From Variovorax paradoxus (GTDB lineage: Bacteria; Pseudomonadota; Gammaproteobacteria; Burkholderiales; Burkholderiaceae_C): 64,000 nt of DNA. The stretch lies in contig NZ_JAUSRN010000023.1 in the NCBI RefSeq assembly GCF_030811855.1, positions 1-64,000 on the forward strand, given 5' to 3'. Both the position numbers and the translations under genes were made by a program. Below are positions 30,115-39,728 of the stretch, piece after piece. The notes beneath the pieces are model-generated. The model saw only the letters and a program-made list of their open reading frames with translations. It was not told where the DNA came from and ran no database searches. Numbering within the stretch: the stretch's first letter is position 1; the number at the start of each line of letters is the position of its first letter.

Positions 30115-30749
30115 TCCGGCTCTACGACTACGCGCTGTCGGGCAACTGCTTCAAGGTGCGGCAGATGCTCGCCTGGCTGGGCCTCGACTACCAGAGCGTG
30201 CCGGTCGACTTTCATCCGGGACGCGAACACAAGTCGGCCGCGTTCCTGGCGCGCGTCAACCCGCTCGGGCAGCTGCCGGTGATCGACGACGACGGCTTTG
30301 TGCTGCGCGATTCGCAGGCCATCCTCGTCTACCTCGCGAGCAAATACGACACGCAAGCCCGCTGGTACCCAGTCGACCCGCAACTGCGCGGCCAGATCGC
30401 GATGTGGTTTGCCACGGCCGACCAGATTACCCGCACGGCGTCGGCGGCGCGGCTGCACGATGCATTCAGCTACGAAACGATAGATATCGAGGCCTGCCGC
30501 CGCGGTGCGCATGAGGTCTTTCGGCTGCTGGACGACCATCTGGCCGAGCGCGCGAGCGGCGGGCTCCTATGGCTGGCCGGTCCGCACGCCACCGTGGCCG
30601 ACCTGGCCTGCTTTCCGTACGTGGCGCTGGCCGGCGAAGGCGGAATATCCCTTGACGAATATCCGGCGTTGCGACGGTGGGTCTGGAACTTTCGACACCT
30701 GCCCGGCTTCATCGGAATGTCGGGTATCTTTGCTGCGGCTCCAGCCTGA
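30111..30749 (+). CDS. Glutathione S-transferase family protein
   Basis: A 212-residue two-domain GST. The thioredoxin-like domain ([20 protein letters not shown], then [23 protein letters not shown]) is followed by a helical domain with the usual [16 protein letters not shown] segment. The start overlaps the oxygenase gene. A GST coupled to an oxygenase suggests handling of a reactive or ether-type product with glutathione (inference). Confidence 0.9.
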   Translation: MIRLYDYALSGNCFKVRQMLAWLGLDYQSVPVDFHPGREHKSAAFLARVNPLGQLPVIDDDGFVLRDSQAILVYLASKYDTQARWYPVDPQLRGQIAMWFATADQITRTASAARLHDAFSYETIDIEACRRGAHEVFRLLDDHLAERASGGLLWLAGPHATVADLACFPYVALAGEGGISLDEYPALRRWVWNFRHLPGFIGMSGIFAAAPA

Positions 30750-30801
30750 ACGAGGTCTGGGTATCCTTGGCTCTTCCATCCCCTCTTTGCCCAGAAGCCC
30801 C

Positions 30802-31908
<1,107 letters not shown>

Positions 31909-31928
31909 TCCCGGAGAAAACGCCCGAC

Positions 31929-32852
31929 ATGAACCGCATGGAGCCCTTGCGCAAGATCGAAGCGGGCGTTCTGGAAGTCGCGTACTTCGAAGCCGGCCCC
32001 GCGGACGGCCCGCCCGTGCTGCTGATGCACGGCTTTCCCTACGACATTCATACCTACGCCGAAGTGGCGCCAATGCTCGCTCAGCAGGGTTGCCGCGTCA
32101 TCGTGCCTTACCTGCGAGGCTACGGTGCCACGCGCTTTCTGAGCGATGCCACGCCGCGGTCGGGCGAACAGGCCGCGCTTGGCGCCGACCTGCTCGCGCT
32201 GCTCGATGCCCTCGCTATTCCGCGCGCGGTGCTCGCCGGCTACGACTGGGGCGGTCGCGCCGCCTGCGTGGTGGCGGCGCTGTGGCCCGAGCGCTGCGCG
32301 GGGCTGGTCTCGCTCAACAGCTACAACATCCAGGACATCGCCAAGGCGATGGAGCCCGACACGCCCGCGAACGAGCAGAGCCTCTGGTACCAGTACTACT
32401 TTCACAGCGAGCGCGGCCGCGCCGGGCTGGCGAAGGACCGCAAGGCCCTCACCCGCCTGCTGTGGCAGCTGTGGTCGCCGACGTGGAAGTTCGACGACGC
32501 CACCTTCGAACGCAGCGCCGCCGCCTTCGACCACCCCGACTTCGTCGACGTGGTGATCCACTCGTACCGGCATCGCTTCGGGCTGGTCCCAGGCGATCCG
32601 GCCTACGGCTACATCGAGCGCCGCCTGGCCGCGCAGCCGGCGATTGCCGTGCCCGCCATCACCTTCGACGGCATCGACGACGGTGTGCGTCCGCCCGCCG
32701 ACGCTTCGGCCCATGCGCACCGTTTCAGCGGGCCCCGCTCGCATCGGCTGGTGCCCGGCGTCGGCCACAACCTGCCCCAGGAGGCACCGCGCATCTTTGC
32801 CGACGCCGTGCTCGAACTCGTGCCCGCACTCCACAACGACACCGACCGATGA
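31929..32852 (+). CDS. Alpha/beta hydrolase
   Basis: A 307-residue alpha/beta-fold hydrolase of the epoxide hydrolase/haloalkane dehalogenase type: LMHGFPYDIHTY (oxyanion HG), nucleophile region AGYDWGGR with Asp in the nucleophile position, and PGVGHNLPQE with the catalytic His. The Asp nucleophile favours an epoxide hydrolase or dehalogenase-like reaction over an esterase. It sits between frmA and fghA and overlaps fghA by 4 bp, so it is co-expressed with formaldehyde detoxification, but its substrate is unknown. Confidence 0.85.
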   Translation: MNRMEPLRKIEAGVLEVAYFEAGPADGPPVLLMHGFPYDIHTYAEVAPMLAQQGCRVIVPYLRGYGATRFLSDATPRSGEQAALGADLLALLDALAIPRAVLAGYDWGGRAACVVAALWPERCAGLVSLNSYNIQDIAKAMEPDTPANEQSLWYQYYFHSERGRAGLAKDRKALTRLLWQLWSPTWKFDDATFERSAAAFDHPDFVDVVIHSYRHRFGLVPGDPAYGYIERRLAAQPAIAVPAITFDGIDDGVRPPADASAHAHRFSGPRSHRLVPGVGHNLPQEAPRIFADAVLELVPALHNDTDR

Positions 32853-33724
32853 CCGACATCCTCAAGACCCTTTCCGAGCACCATGCCTTTGGCGGCGTGC
32901 AAAGCTTTCACGAGCACGCCTCGCATGAAATCGGCCTGCCGATGCGCTTCTCGGTCTACCTGCCGCCGCAGGCCGCGAACGGGCGCGTGCCTGCCCTGCT
33001 CTACCTCGCGGGGCTGACCTGCAACGAGGAAACCTTCGCGGTAAAGGCCGGCGCGCAGCGCATGGCCGCCAGCCTGGGCCTCGCGCTGATCGCGCCCGAC
33101 ACCAGCCCGCGCGGAAGCGCCGTCGAAAGCCTGCCCGGCGCCACCGCCAACTGGGACTTCGGCATTGGCGCAGGTTTCTACCTGGACGCCACCGAAGCGC
33201 CCTGGTCCGCCCACTGGCGCATGGAAAGCTGGATCGTGCACGAGCTGCTGCCCTTCGTGGGCCGGCACTTCGCCATCGACGACCAGCGCCTGGGCATCTG
33301 CGGTCATTCGATGGGCGGTCACGGCGCGCTCACGCTCGCGATGCGGCATCCCGGGCGCTTCAAGTCGCTGTCGGCTTTCGCCCCCATCTGCGCGCCCACG
33401 CAATGCCCGTGGGGCGAAAAGGCGTTCAGCGGCTACCTGGGCGAGTCGGGCGGAGACCGCGCACAGTGGCTGGCGCACGACGCCAGCGCACTCATGAAAT
33501 CGCAGACGGCCGCCCCCTACCCGCAGGGCATCCTGATCGACCAGGGCCTGGCCGACAAATTCCTTGCCGAGCAGCTCTACCCGGAAGCCTTCGAGGCCGC
33601 ATGCTTTGCCGCCGGCCAGCCGCTCACGCTGCGCCGGCACGCCGGCTACGACCACGGCTACTACTTCATCCAGACCTTCATGGCGGACCACATCGCCCAC
33701 CACGCGCAAACGCTCAACGTCTGA
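32849..33724 (+). CDS. fghA: S-formylglutathione hydrolase
   Basis: Splits S-formylglutathione into formate and glutathione. The 291-residue esterase-D family protein has LAGLTCNEETF, the nucleophile motif GHSMGGHGAL, PYPQGILIDQGLADKF with the catalytic Asp, and HAGYDHGYYF with the catalytic His. It completes the pathway begun by the frmA product. Its start overlaps the preceding hydrolase gene. Confidence 0.96.
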   Translation: MTDILKTLSEHHAFGGVQSFHEHASHEIGLPMRFSVYLPPQAANGRVPALLYLAGLTCNEETFAVKAGAQRMAASLGLALIAPDTSPRGSAVESLPGATANWDFGIGAGFYLDATEAPWSAHWRMESWIVHELLPFVGRHFAIDDQRLGICGHSMGGHGALTLAMRHPGRFKSLSAFAPICAPTQCPWGEKAFSGYLGESGGDRAQWLAHDASALMKSQTAAPYPQGILIDQGLADKFLAEQLYPEAFEAACFAAGQPLTLRRHAGYDHGYYFIQTFMADHIAHHAQTLNV

Positions 33725-33762
33725 TCGACCTCGGCGGATCGGCGCCGTATCATGGAGCGCAT

Positions 33763-34266
33763 ATGTCCGCAGCACAGATTCCTGCCTTCCATTTGCGCTC
33801 CCGGGACGGCGCCCCGGAGGAGAACCTGGTGCTCGCCGGCATCTGGCGTCGAGCCTGGATCGCGGCCAACCGCAGGGCCACCGTCATCGAGCCGATCACG
33901 CATTGGCTGCGGCGCGTTCAAACCGAGTTCGTGCCGCCGGCCGACGTGGTGCTGGCCGAGCGCGAAGGCCAGGTGCTCGCATTCATGGTGCTGCTGGCGC
34001 GGCGCGAATACGTGGCCCAGCTCTTCGTCGAACCGCATCTGCGCAACCAGGGCCTCGGGCAGGCGCTGCTCGACGAAGCCAGCGTGCGCATGCCGTCCGG
34101 TTGGAAGCTGCACGTGGCCACCAGCAACACCGCGGCGCAACGCTTCTACGAGCGCTATGGCCTGGTGCGCGGCACCATCGATCGGCACCCGTCCAGCGGG
34201 CGTGAACGGGTCGCCTACCATTGGTTTCCGCCGAGCCCGCCACGGCAGCCGCGAAGCATTGGCTGA
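33763..34266 (+). CDS. GNAT-family N-acetyltransferase
   Basis: A 167-residue acetyltransferase. The acetyl-CoA binding motif is LFVEPHLRNQGLGQALL (R-x-x-G-x-G), and the C-terminal ATSNTAAQRFYERYGL is also typical. The acceptor is unknown. It is the first of four small genes packed after fghA. Confidence 0.85.
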   Translation: MSAAQIPAFHLRSRDGAPEENLVLAGIWRRAWIAANRRATVIEPITHWLRRVQTEFVPPADVVLAEREGQVLAFMVLLARREYVAQLFVEPHLRNQGLGQALLDEASVRMPSGWKLHVATSNTAAQRFYERYGLVRGTIDRHPSSGRERVAYHWFPPSPPRQPRSIG

Positions 34267-34288
34267 GCGCTCTTCTTTTCTGTTTCTC

Positions 34289-34678
34289 ATGCGCATCGAT
34301 CACATCGCCCTCTGGACCACCGACCTCGAACGCTGCAAGCGGTTCTACATCGACTACTTTGGCGCCACGGCCGGCGCGGGCTACGTCAACTCGGCCAAGG
34401 GCTTTGCATCCTGCTTCCTGAGTTTGGGCGATGGCGCCCGCATCGAAGCCATGACCACCCGCACGCTCTCGCCCGTGCCCGCCGAACCCGGCGCGCAGCG
34501 CATGGGCTGGACGCACCTGGCGATCAGCGTGGGCTCCGATGCCGCGGTGGACGCGCTCACGCAGCGCCTTCAGGCCGACGGCTACCCGTTGCTCGACGGA
34601 CCGCGCCGCACCGGCGACGGCTACTACGAAAGCGTGGTGCTCGACCCGGACGGCAACCGCATCGAGATCACCGCATGA
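34289..34678 (+). CDS. VOC-family (glyoxalase-like) protein
   Basis: A 129-residue protein with two beta-alpha-beta-beta-beta modules of the vicinal oxygen chelate fold (MRIDHIALWTTDLERCKRFY and WTHLAISVGSDAAVDALTQRL, ending DPDGNRIEI). A metal-site His is in each first strand. Proteins like this include glyoxalase I, dioxygenases and resistance proteins, and the reaction cannot be told. It lies 22 bp after the GNAT gene. Confidence 0.87.
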   Translation: MRIDHIALWTTDLERCKRFYIDYFGATAGAGYVNSAKGFASCFLSLGDGARIEAMTTRTLSPVPAEPGAQRMGWTHLAISVGSDAAVDALTQRLQADGYPLLDGPRRTGDGYYESVVLDPDGNRIEITA

Positions 34679-34708
34679 GCCCCGCCCGGCCAATGAGCCG
34701 CTTGCGCA

Positions 34709-35095
34709 ATGAGTGAATTCGTAGAGAGCCTGCACGAGATTTTCGAGCGCTTCGGCCGCATCGAGCCGCGCCGCATGTTCGGCGGTCACGGCATCTTTCA
34801 CGAGGGGCGGATGATCGCGATCGTTCTCAAGGACACGCTCTATCTCAAGTCGGACGCCGTGAGCGCCGAGCATTTCGACAAGCAAAACCTGCCGCCCTTC
34901 ACCTACGAGCGCAACGGCAAGACGATGCCGATGTCGTACCGGCAAGCCCCGGCCGATCTTTTCGAGGACCGCGAAGAAGCCGCGCTCTGGGCTCGCCGCG
35001 CCTACGAAGCCGCCTTGCGTTCGGGCCAGCCGCCCAAAAAGAAACCCGCTAAAAAGAAAGTCCCCGTGAAGAAAAAGAAAGCAGCCTCCCCTTGA
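34709..35095 (+). CDS. TfoX N-terminal domain protein with Lys-rich tail
   Basis: A 128-residue protein. Residues 1-105 match the TfoX N-terminal domain (GRIEPRRMFGGHGIFHEGRM, MSYRQAP). The last 20 or so residues are mostly Lys, Pro and Ala, giving a basic disordered tail that could bind nucleic acid. The TfoX C-terminal domain is absent, so a competence-activator role should not be assumed. Its stop overlaps the TTG start of the exonuclease gene. Confidence 0.85.
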   Translation: MSEFVESLHEIFERFGRIEPRRMFGGHGIFHEGRMIAIVLKDTLYLKSDAVSAEHFDKQNLPPFTYERNGKTMPMSYRQAPADLFEDREEAALWARRAYEAALRSGQPPKKKPAKKKVPVKKKKAASP

Positions 35096-35706
35096 GCGAC
35101 GATGCAACACTCGCCCTGCCGCCACTTCCCGAGCGCGAGCAGATCGCGCTGCTCGAAGCGTTCGAGGGCCTGGGCCTGAAAGACATCGTGGTCGTTTCCA
35201 CGCTGGCCGAGGCCGAGCACGCCGCCGCCGCGCTGCTGGCCACCGGCGTTGCCGGCTTCGACACTGAATCGAAGCCCACGTTCGCAAAGAACGAAGTGTC
35301 CAGCGGTCCGCACGTGGTTCAGTTTTCCACGCGCGAGACGGCTTGGCTCTTTCAGCTGCACCGCACCGAATGCAATCCGGTGGTGGCCGCGCTGATTGCG
35401 TCGACCGAACTCAGGAAGGTCGGCTTCGGCCTTTCGACCGACCTCACGCTGATACGCAACCGGCTCAACATCGAGCCGAAGGCGGTGTTCGACATCGACA
35501 GCGAGTTCCGCCGACGCGGCTACCGCAAGTCGGTGGGCGTGAAGACGGCCGTGGCGCTGGTGTTCAACCGGCGCTTCGTCAAATCGCGCAAGGCCACCAC
35601 GTCGAACTGGGCCAATCGGCAACTGACCGAAGCGCAGATTCGGTATGCGGCCAACGACGCCTATGCATCGATCCGCGTGTTCGATGCGCTCTTCGCCCAA
35701 GCCTGA
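35092..35706 (+). CDS. 3'-5' exonuclease domain protein (RNase D-like)
   Basis: A 204-residue DEDD-type exonuclease: FDTES carries the first Asp-Glu pair, VGFGLSTDL the second Asp region, and QIRYAANDAYAS the last Tyr-x3-Asp of the DEDDy type. No HRDC domains follow, unlike full RNase D. The start is TTG overlapping the TfoX-like stop (TTGA). It probably trims RNA or DNA; the target is unknown. Confidence 0.85.
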   Translation: MSDDATLALPPLPEREQIALLEAFEGLGLKDIVVVSTLAEAEHAAAALLATGVAGFDTESKPTFAKNEVSSGPHVVQFSTRETAWLFQLHRTECNPVVAALIASTELRKVGFGLSTDLTLIRNRLNIEPKAVFDIDSEFRRRGYRKSVGVKTAVALVFNRRFVKSRKATTSNWANRQLTEAQIRYAANDAYASIRVFDALFAQA

Positions 35707-35720
35707 GGCTGTTAGCAGCC

Positions 35721-36449
35721 CTAGTCCCGCCCCGCCTCCAGGATCGCCTGCGCCAGCCGCTTCGGGTTGGAAAAGAACATCTCGTGGCTGCCGGGGCACT
35801 CCACCAGCCTGAACAGGCCGAGCCGATCCGACAGGCGCGGATGCCACGGCAGGCTGTGCGGCATGGCCGTGTCCTGCTGGCAGTTGACGTAGGACTTGCC
35901 GATCTGCAACGCCGCCAGCGGCTCGCGCAGCCGGATCTTGTCGGTGAAGGTGCGGTAGGGGTGCGGATTCAGCCGCTCGTAGCTGGCCTGCGCCAGCGGC
36001 AGGTCGGCGTCGTTGATGAAGGCTTCGCGCCAGACTTCGAACGGAAGGCTCACCGCGTTGCCGTTGGCCGCCGCCACGGCGTCGAACATCGTGACGTAGT
36101 GCGGCGGCGCCATGTCGTTGAGCGACTCGCCATCGAGCGGCACGAAGGCGTTGACGTAGACCAGGCGCTTGAGCCGCTGCGCAATGCGGTCCGCCACGCC
36201 GGAGATCACCATGCCCCCGTAGCTGTGGCCCACCAGGCGAACCTCGGAGAGGTCTTTCTCTTCGATGAAGCGGACGGCCGAGTCGATTGCTTCATCCAGG
36301 CCGATGCGCGACCGGTCGTCGCCCGCGCGGTTGCCCACGAGCGTGGGGCAATGCACCACGTGGCCGGCTTCGCGCAGGCTGGCGGCCACGGCCTCCATTT
36401 CGGCGCCGGTGTGCCAGGCGCCGTGGATCAGAACATAGGTATCGGACAT
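35721..36449 (-). CDS. Alpha/beta hydrolase (methylesterase/EstC-like)
   Basis: A 242-residue hydrolase with VLIHGAWHTG (oxyanion region), nucleophile GHSYGG, Asp in the FVPLDGE region and a C-terminal PGSHEMFF with the catalytic His. This pattern fits the plant-methylesterase-like/EstC group. I start at the ATG at 36449, which is followed by MSDTYVLIHG; the 26 residues upstream are not family-like. Substrate unknown. It is downstream of an AraC regulator gene in the same direction. Confidence 0.85.
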   Translation of the reverse strand: MSDTYVLIHGAWHTGAEMEAVAASLREAGHVVHCPTLVGNRAGDDRSRIGLDEAIDSAVRFIEEKDLSEVRLVGHSYGGMVISGVADRIAQRLKRLVYVNAFVPLDGESLNDMAPPHYVTMFDAVAAANGNAVSLPFEVWREAFINDADLPLAQASYERLNPHPYRTFTDKIRLREPLAALQIGKSYVNCQQDTAMPHSLPWHPRLSDRLGLFRLVECPGSHEMFFSNPKRLAQAILEAGRD

Positions 36450-36572
36450 GCGTGTCTCCTTCATCTTCGTCGTCGTTGAATAAAAGACGACTTTAGGAAA
36501 CACCAGACGGCGCGAATGGCCGCTCACTGCCAGGCACGTGGCCGATTTGCGCCCGCCCCCACCCGCCCTTTC

Positions 36573-37556
36573 TCAGCGCTGGCGCCGCAAGGTGCCCGGC
36601 GTCATGCCGAGATGCCGACTGAACTGGCGAACGAAGTGCGATGCATCGGTGAACCCGACGCGCGAACCGATTTCCGCAATGCTCAAACGATCGAAGCGGG
36701 CGTCACCGAGCATGCGCCGCGCGACCTGCATGCGAAAGCCGGACAGAGCGGCCGCGAAGGTGGTCGCCCCTTCGTTCAGGCTGCGATGCAGGCTGCGCTC
36801 CGAGATGCCCAGTCCACGCGCCACGCTGGCAGCCGTGAGGCCGGGTTCGGCATGGCGATCGCGCGTGGCGTCGAGCACGCGGCGGCGCAGCGCGGCACGG
36901 GCGCCTTCGCCGTGCGCGGCAGCCCCGCTCGCCTCGTCCGCGGCTCCGGCGGCAAGTGCAAGCAGCCCGCCCAAATGATCGGTCAGCAATGCCGAAGGCA
37001 AAGGCGGCCTCAACACGCCCTGCGGCGAAAGCTGCTGGGCAAAGCCGCTCAGGACCCGGCCCCAGCCCGATTGCCCATCGATGCGCCGCGCCACCCGGTC
37101 GCCGGCATCCGGAAGCCACGACTCCACCCATGCGGTGGGTAGTTCGAGCGACAGCGTATCGGCCGACTGGAGCAGATGCAATTCGTAGCAGCGTCGCGAA
37201 TCGACCAGCACCACGTCGCCCGGCAGCATGCGCGCCGAGCGGTCGTCCTGCACGGCGACCCAGGGCGAATCGGTTTTGCACAACAGGTAGTAATAGTTGC
37301 TGCGGCTGTGGGAAATGGCCCTGCGCGTGCGGTACACGTCCTGCGCGCTGCCGCGCACCCGGTTCACGCCGATGGCGCCGAGCGGCGCGGATTCGAGCGT
37401 GGCGCCGAAGCTGCCGGCCAGCGAACTGGTCACGTCCATCTCGAGAAAGCCTTCGCATACCGCGCCGATCCAGTAGTCGAGCCGCTGCGACGGCGGCACG
37501 GCGTCGGTGGACCAGGTGTGGACCGCGGGAGTAGCGATCAAGGCATTTCCGTTCAT
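36573..37556 (-). CDS. AraC-family transcriptional regulator
   Basis: A 327-residue regulator. The N-terminal two thirds resemble the AraC_binding_2 domain found in FeaR-type proteins (SRSNYYYLLCKT, MLPGDVVLVDSRRCYEL). The C-terminal double helix-turn-helix is clear (SVARGLGISERSLHRSLNE and IAEIGSRVGFTDASHFVRQFSRHLG). Start at 37556 (MNGNALIATP). It is divergent from gnd and upstream of an alpha/beta hydrolase gene, either of which may be its target. Confidence 0.9.
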   Translation of the reverse strand: MNGNALIATPAVHTWSTDAVPPSQRLDYWIGAVCEGFLEMDVTSSLAGSFGATLESAPLGAIGVNRVRGSAQDVYRTRRAISHSRSNYYYLLCKTDSPWVAVQDDRSARMLPGDVVLVDSRRCYELHLLQSADTLSLELPTAWVESWLPDAGDRVARRIDGQSGWGRVLSGFAQQLSPQGVLRPPLPSALLTDHLGGLLALAAGAADEASGAAAHGEGARAALRRRVLDATRDRHAEPGLTAASVARGLGISERSLHRSLNEGATTFAAALSGFRMQVARRMLGDARFDRLSIAEIGSRVGFTDASHFVRQFSRHLGMTPGTLRRQR

Positions 37557-37674
37557 CGCGCCAACATACCCAAGCCGCGCGTGCTTGCCAAGCGGGTATA
37601 GACGGCTCCCATGGCAACGCGAGGGCGCCCCCGGCACAATGCCCGTCACCTCTACCGCAGACGAAAGAAGGGCC

Positions 37675-39099
37675 ATGAGCAACAACAAAAGCGATTTCGG
37701 ATTGATCGGCTTGGCCGTGATGGGCCAGAACCTGGTGCTGAACGTGGAAAGCCGCGGCTTCCAGGTCAGCGTGTACAACCGCACCGAAGCCACCACCGAA
37801 GCCTTCCTGGCGGAGAACCCCGGCAAGAAGCTGCTCGGCGCCAGGACGCTCGAAGAGTTCGTGCAGAGCCTCGCCAAGCCCCGCAAGATCCAGATCATGG
37901 TGAAGGCGGGCGCGCCGGTCGACCAGGTGATCGAGCAGCTGATTCCGCTGCTCGACAAGGACGACATCGTCATCGACGGCGGCAACAGCCTTTACACCGA
38001 CACCGAGCGCCGCGACGCGTACCTGTCGAGCAAGGGCCTGCGCTTCATCGGCGCGGGCGTGTCGGGCGGCGAGGAAGGCGCGCGCAAGGGTCCGTCGATC
38101 ATGCCGGGCGGGCCGCTTTCCACCTGGGAAGTGATGAAGCCCATTTTCGAGAGCATCGCGGCCAAGGTGGACGGCGAGCCCTGCGTGATCCACATCGGCC
38201 CGGGCGGCGCAGGTCACTTCGTGAAGATGGTGCACAACGGCATCGAGTACGGCGACATGCAGCTGATCTGCGAGGCCTACAGCCTGTTCAAGGCCGCAGG
38301 CTTCAGCACCGACGAGATGGCCGCCGTCTTCAACGAATGGAACGAAGGCGAGTTGCAGAGCTACCTGATCCAGATCACCGCCAAGGCGCTGGAGCAGAAA
38401 GACCCCGAGACCGGCCAGCCGATCGTCGAGCTCATCCTGGACAAGGCGGGCCAGAAGGGCACGGGGCAGTGGACGCTCGTCAACGCAGCCGAGAACGCGG
38501 TGGTCATCAGCACCATCAACGCGGCGGTCGAGGCACGCGTGCTGTCGTCACAGAAAAAAGCGCGCGTGGCGGCCAGCAAGGTATTGCAGGGGCCGACGAT
38601 CGAACTCTCGCTCGACAAGAAGGCGCTGGTGGCCAAGGTGCACGACGCGCTCTATGCGTCGAAGGTCATCAGCTACACGCAAGGCTTCGACCTCATCCAG
38701 ACGATGGGCGAAAAGAAGGAGTGGAAACTCGACCTGAGCGGAATCGCGTCCATCTGGCGCGGCGGCTGCATCATTCGCGCGCGCTTTTTGAACCGCATCA
38801 CCGACGCCTACCGTACCGATCCGGCGCTGGGCAACCTGATGCTCGATCCCTTCTTCAAGGACCTGCTCAACCGCACGCAGCAGAACTGGCGCGAAGTGGT
38901 GGCGCTGGCGGTGAACAACGGCATTCCAGTGCCGGCGTTCAGTGCCTCGCTCGCCTACTACGACAGCTACCGCACGGCGCGGCTGCCGGCCAACCTGCTG
39001 CAGGCGCAACGCGATTTCTTCGGCGCCCATACGTACGAGCGCACCGACAAGCCTGAAGGCCAGCTCTTCCACACCAACTGGCCGGAAGTCATCGGCTGA
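37675..39099 (+). CDS. gnd: 6-phosphogluconate dehydrogenase (decarboxylating)
   Basis: Makes ribulose 5-phosphate and CO2 from 6-phosphogluconate with NADP+. The full-length 474-residue form is present: GLAVMGQN at the N-terminus binds the dinucleotide, GAGVSGGEEGARKGPSIMPG and HIGPGGAGHFVKMVHNGIEY carry the active-site residues, and a helical C-terminal domain follows. The gluconokinase gene lies convergent just downstream, and the two enzymes are consecutive in gluconate use. Confidence 0.97.
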   Translation: MSNNKSDFGLIGLAVMGQNLVLNVESRGFQVSVYNRTEATTEAFLAENPGKKLLGARTLEEFVQSLAKPRKIQIMVKAGAPVDQVIEQLIPLLDKDDIVIDGGNSLYTDTERRDAYLSSKGLRFIGAGVSGGEEGARKGPSIMPGGPLSTWEVMKPIFESIAAKVDGEPCVIHIGPGGAGHFVKMVHNGIEYGDMQLICEAYSLFKAAGFSTDEMAAVFNEWNEGELQSYLIQITAKALEQKDPETGQPIVELILDKAGQKGTGQWTLVNAAENAVVISTINAAVEARVLSSQKKARVAASKVLQGPTIELSLDKKALVAKVHDALYASKVISYTQGFDLIQTMGEKKEWKLDLSGIASIWRGGCIIRARFLNRITDAYRTDPALGNLMLDPFFKDLLNRTQQNWREVVALAVNNGIPVPAFSASLAYYDSYRTARLPANLLQAQRDFFGAHTYERTDKPEGQLFHTNWPEVIG

Positions 39100-39111
39100 C
39101 GCAGCGCCGGA

Positions 39112-39618
39112 TCAGCCTGCCGGCAGCCACGCCTTCACCTGCGCGACCAGCTGCCCCAGCGGCGCGGTCGCGTCGACTGCCAGCACACCGGGCTCCCCTA
39201 CCGGTGACTCCAGCGTCGCGAACTGGTTGGCCACCAAGCTCGCCGGAAACATGTGCTCGCCCGCGCCCGCCCGTGCGGCCACGCGGCGTTCGGCCTCTGC
39301 GCGCTCGATGTCCATGAACACGAAGCGCAGCCCCGGCACGGCCGCGCGCAACTGGTCGCGGTAGCTGCGCTTGAGCGCCGAGCAGGTCAGCACCGCGCCA
39401 AGCGACGAGCCGGCCAGCGTGTGCCCCAGCGTCGCCAGCCAGCCGGCGCGATCCGCGTCGGTCAGCGCAATGCCCTGGCTCATCTTCTCGACGTTGGAGG
39501 GCGGGTGGTAGTCGTCGCCCTCGATCAGCGGCAACCCGAACCCGACCGCCAGCGCAGCGCCGAGGCTCGACTTGCCGCAGCCCGAAACACCCATCACCAC
39601 CAGCCATAGCCCATTCAT
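39112..39618 (-). CDS. gntK: Gluconokinase
   Basis: Phosphorylates gluconate to 6-phosphogluconate, the substrate of the adjacent Gnd. It is 168 residues with the P-loop GVSGCGKSS (10-18), GDDYHPPSNVEKM for substrate binding, and CSALKRSYRDQL. The ATG at 39618 matches the usual N-terminus (MNGLWLVVMGVSG) and follows an AGGGG motif; a longer start at 39660 adds unsupported residues. Confidence 0.95.
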   Translation of the reverse strand: MNGLWLVVMGVSGCGKSSLGAALAVGFGLPLIEGDDYHPPSNVEKMSQGIALTDADRAGWLATLGHTLAGSSLGAVLTCSALKRSYRDQLRAAVPGLRFVFMDIERAEAERRVAARAGAGEHMFPASLVANQFATLESPVGEPGVLAVDATAPLGQLVAQVKAWLPAG

Positions 39619-39639
39619 AAGTACCCCTTTTGGTGCAGC

Positions 39640-39657
39640 CACGGGGCAATCCCCGTG
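39640..39657. promoter_or_regulatory. Perfect palindrome in the gntK-RND gap
   Basis: CACGGGG-CAAT-CCCCGTG, a perfect 7-bp inverted repeat with a 4-base spacer. It lies 22 bp upstream of gntK and 72 bp before the RND gene, which is divergent. It could be an operator or a hairpin in the gntK leader. No T run follows it. Confidence 0.4.
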
Positions 39658-39728
39658 CATCAGCTGAACTTAAATCTACTTCCTTATGATGCGAAACCTT
39701 TTTCCGCCGGAAGCAGAGAGTCCCACCC

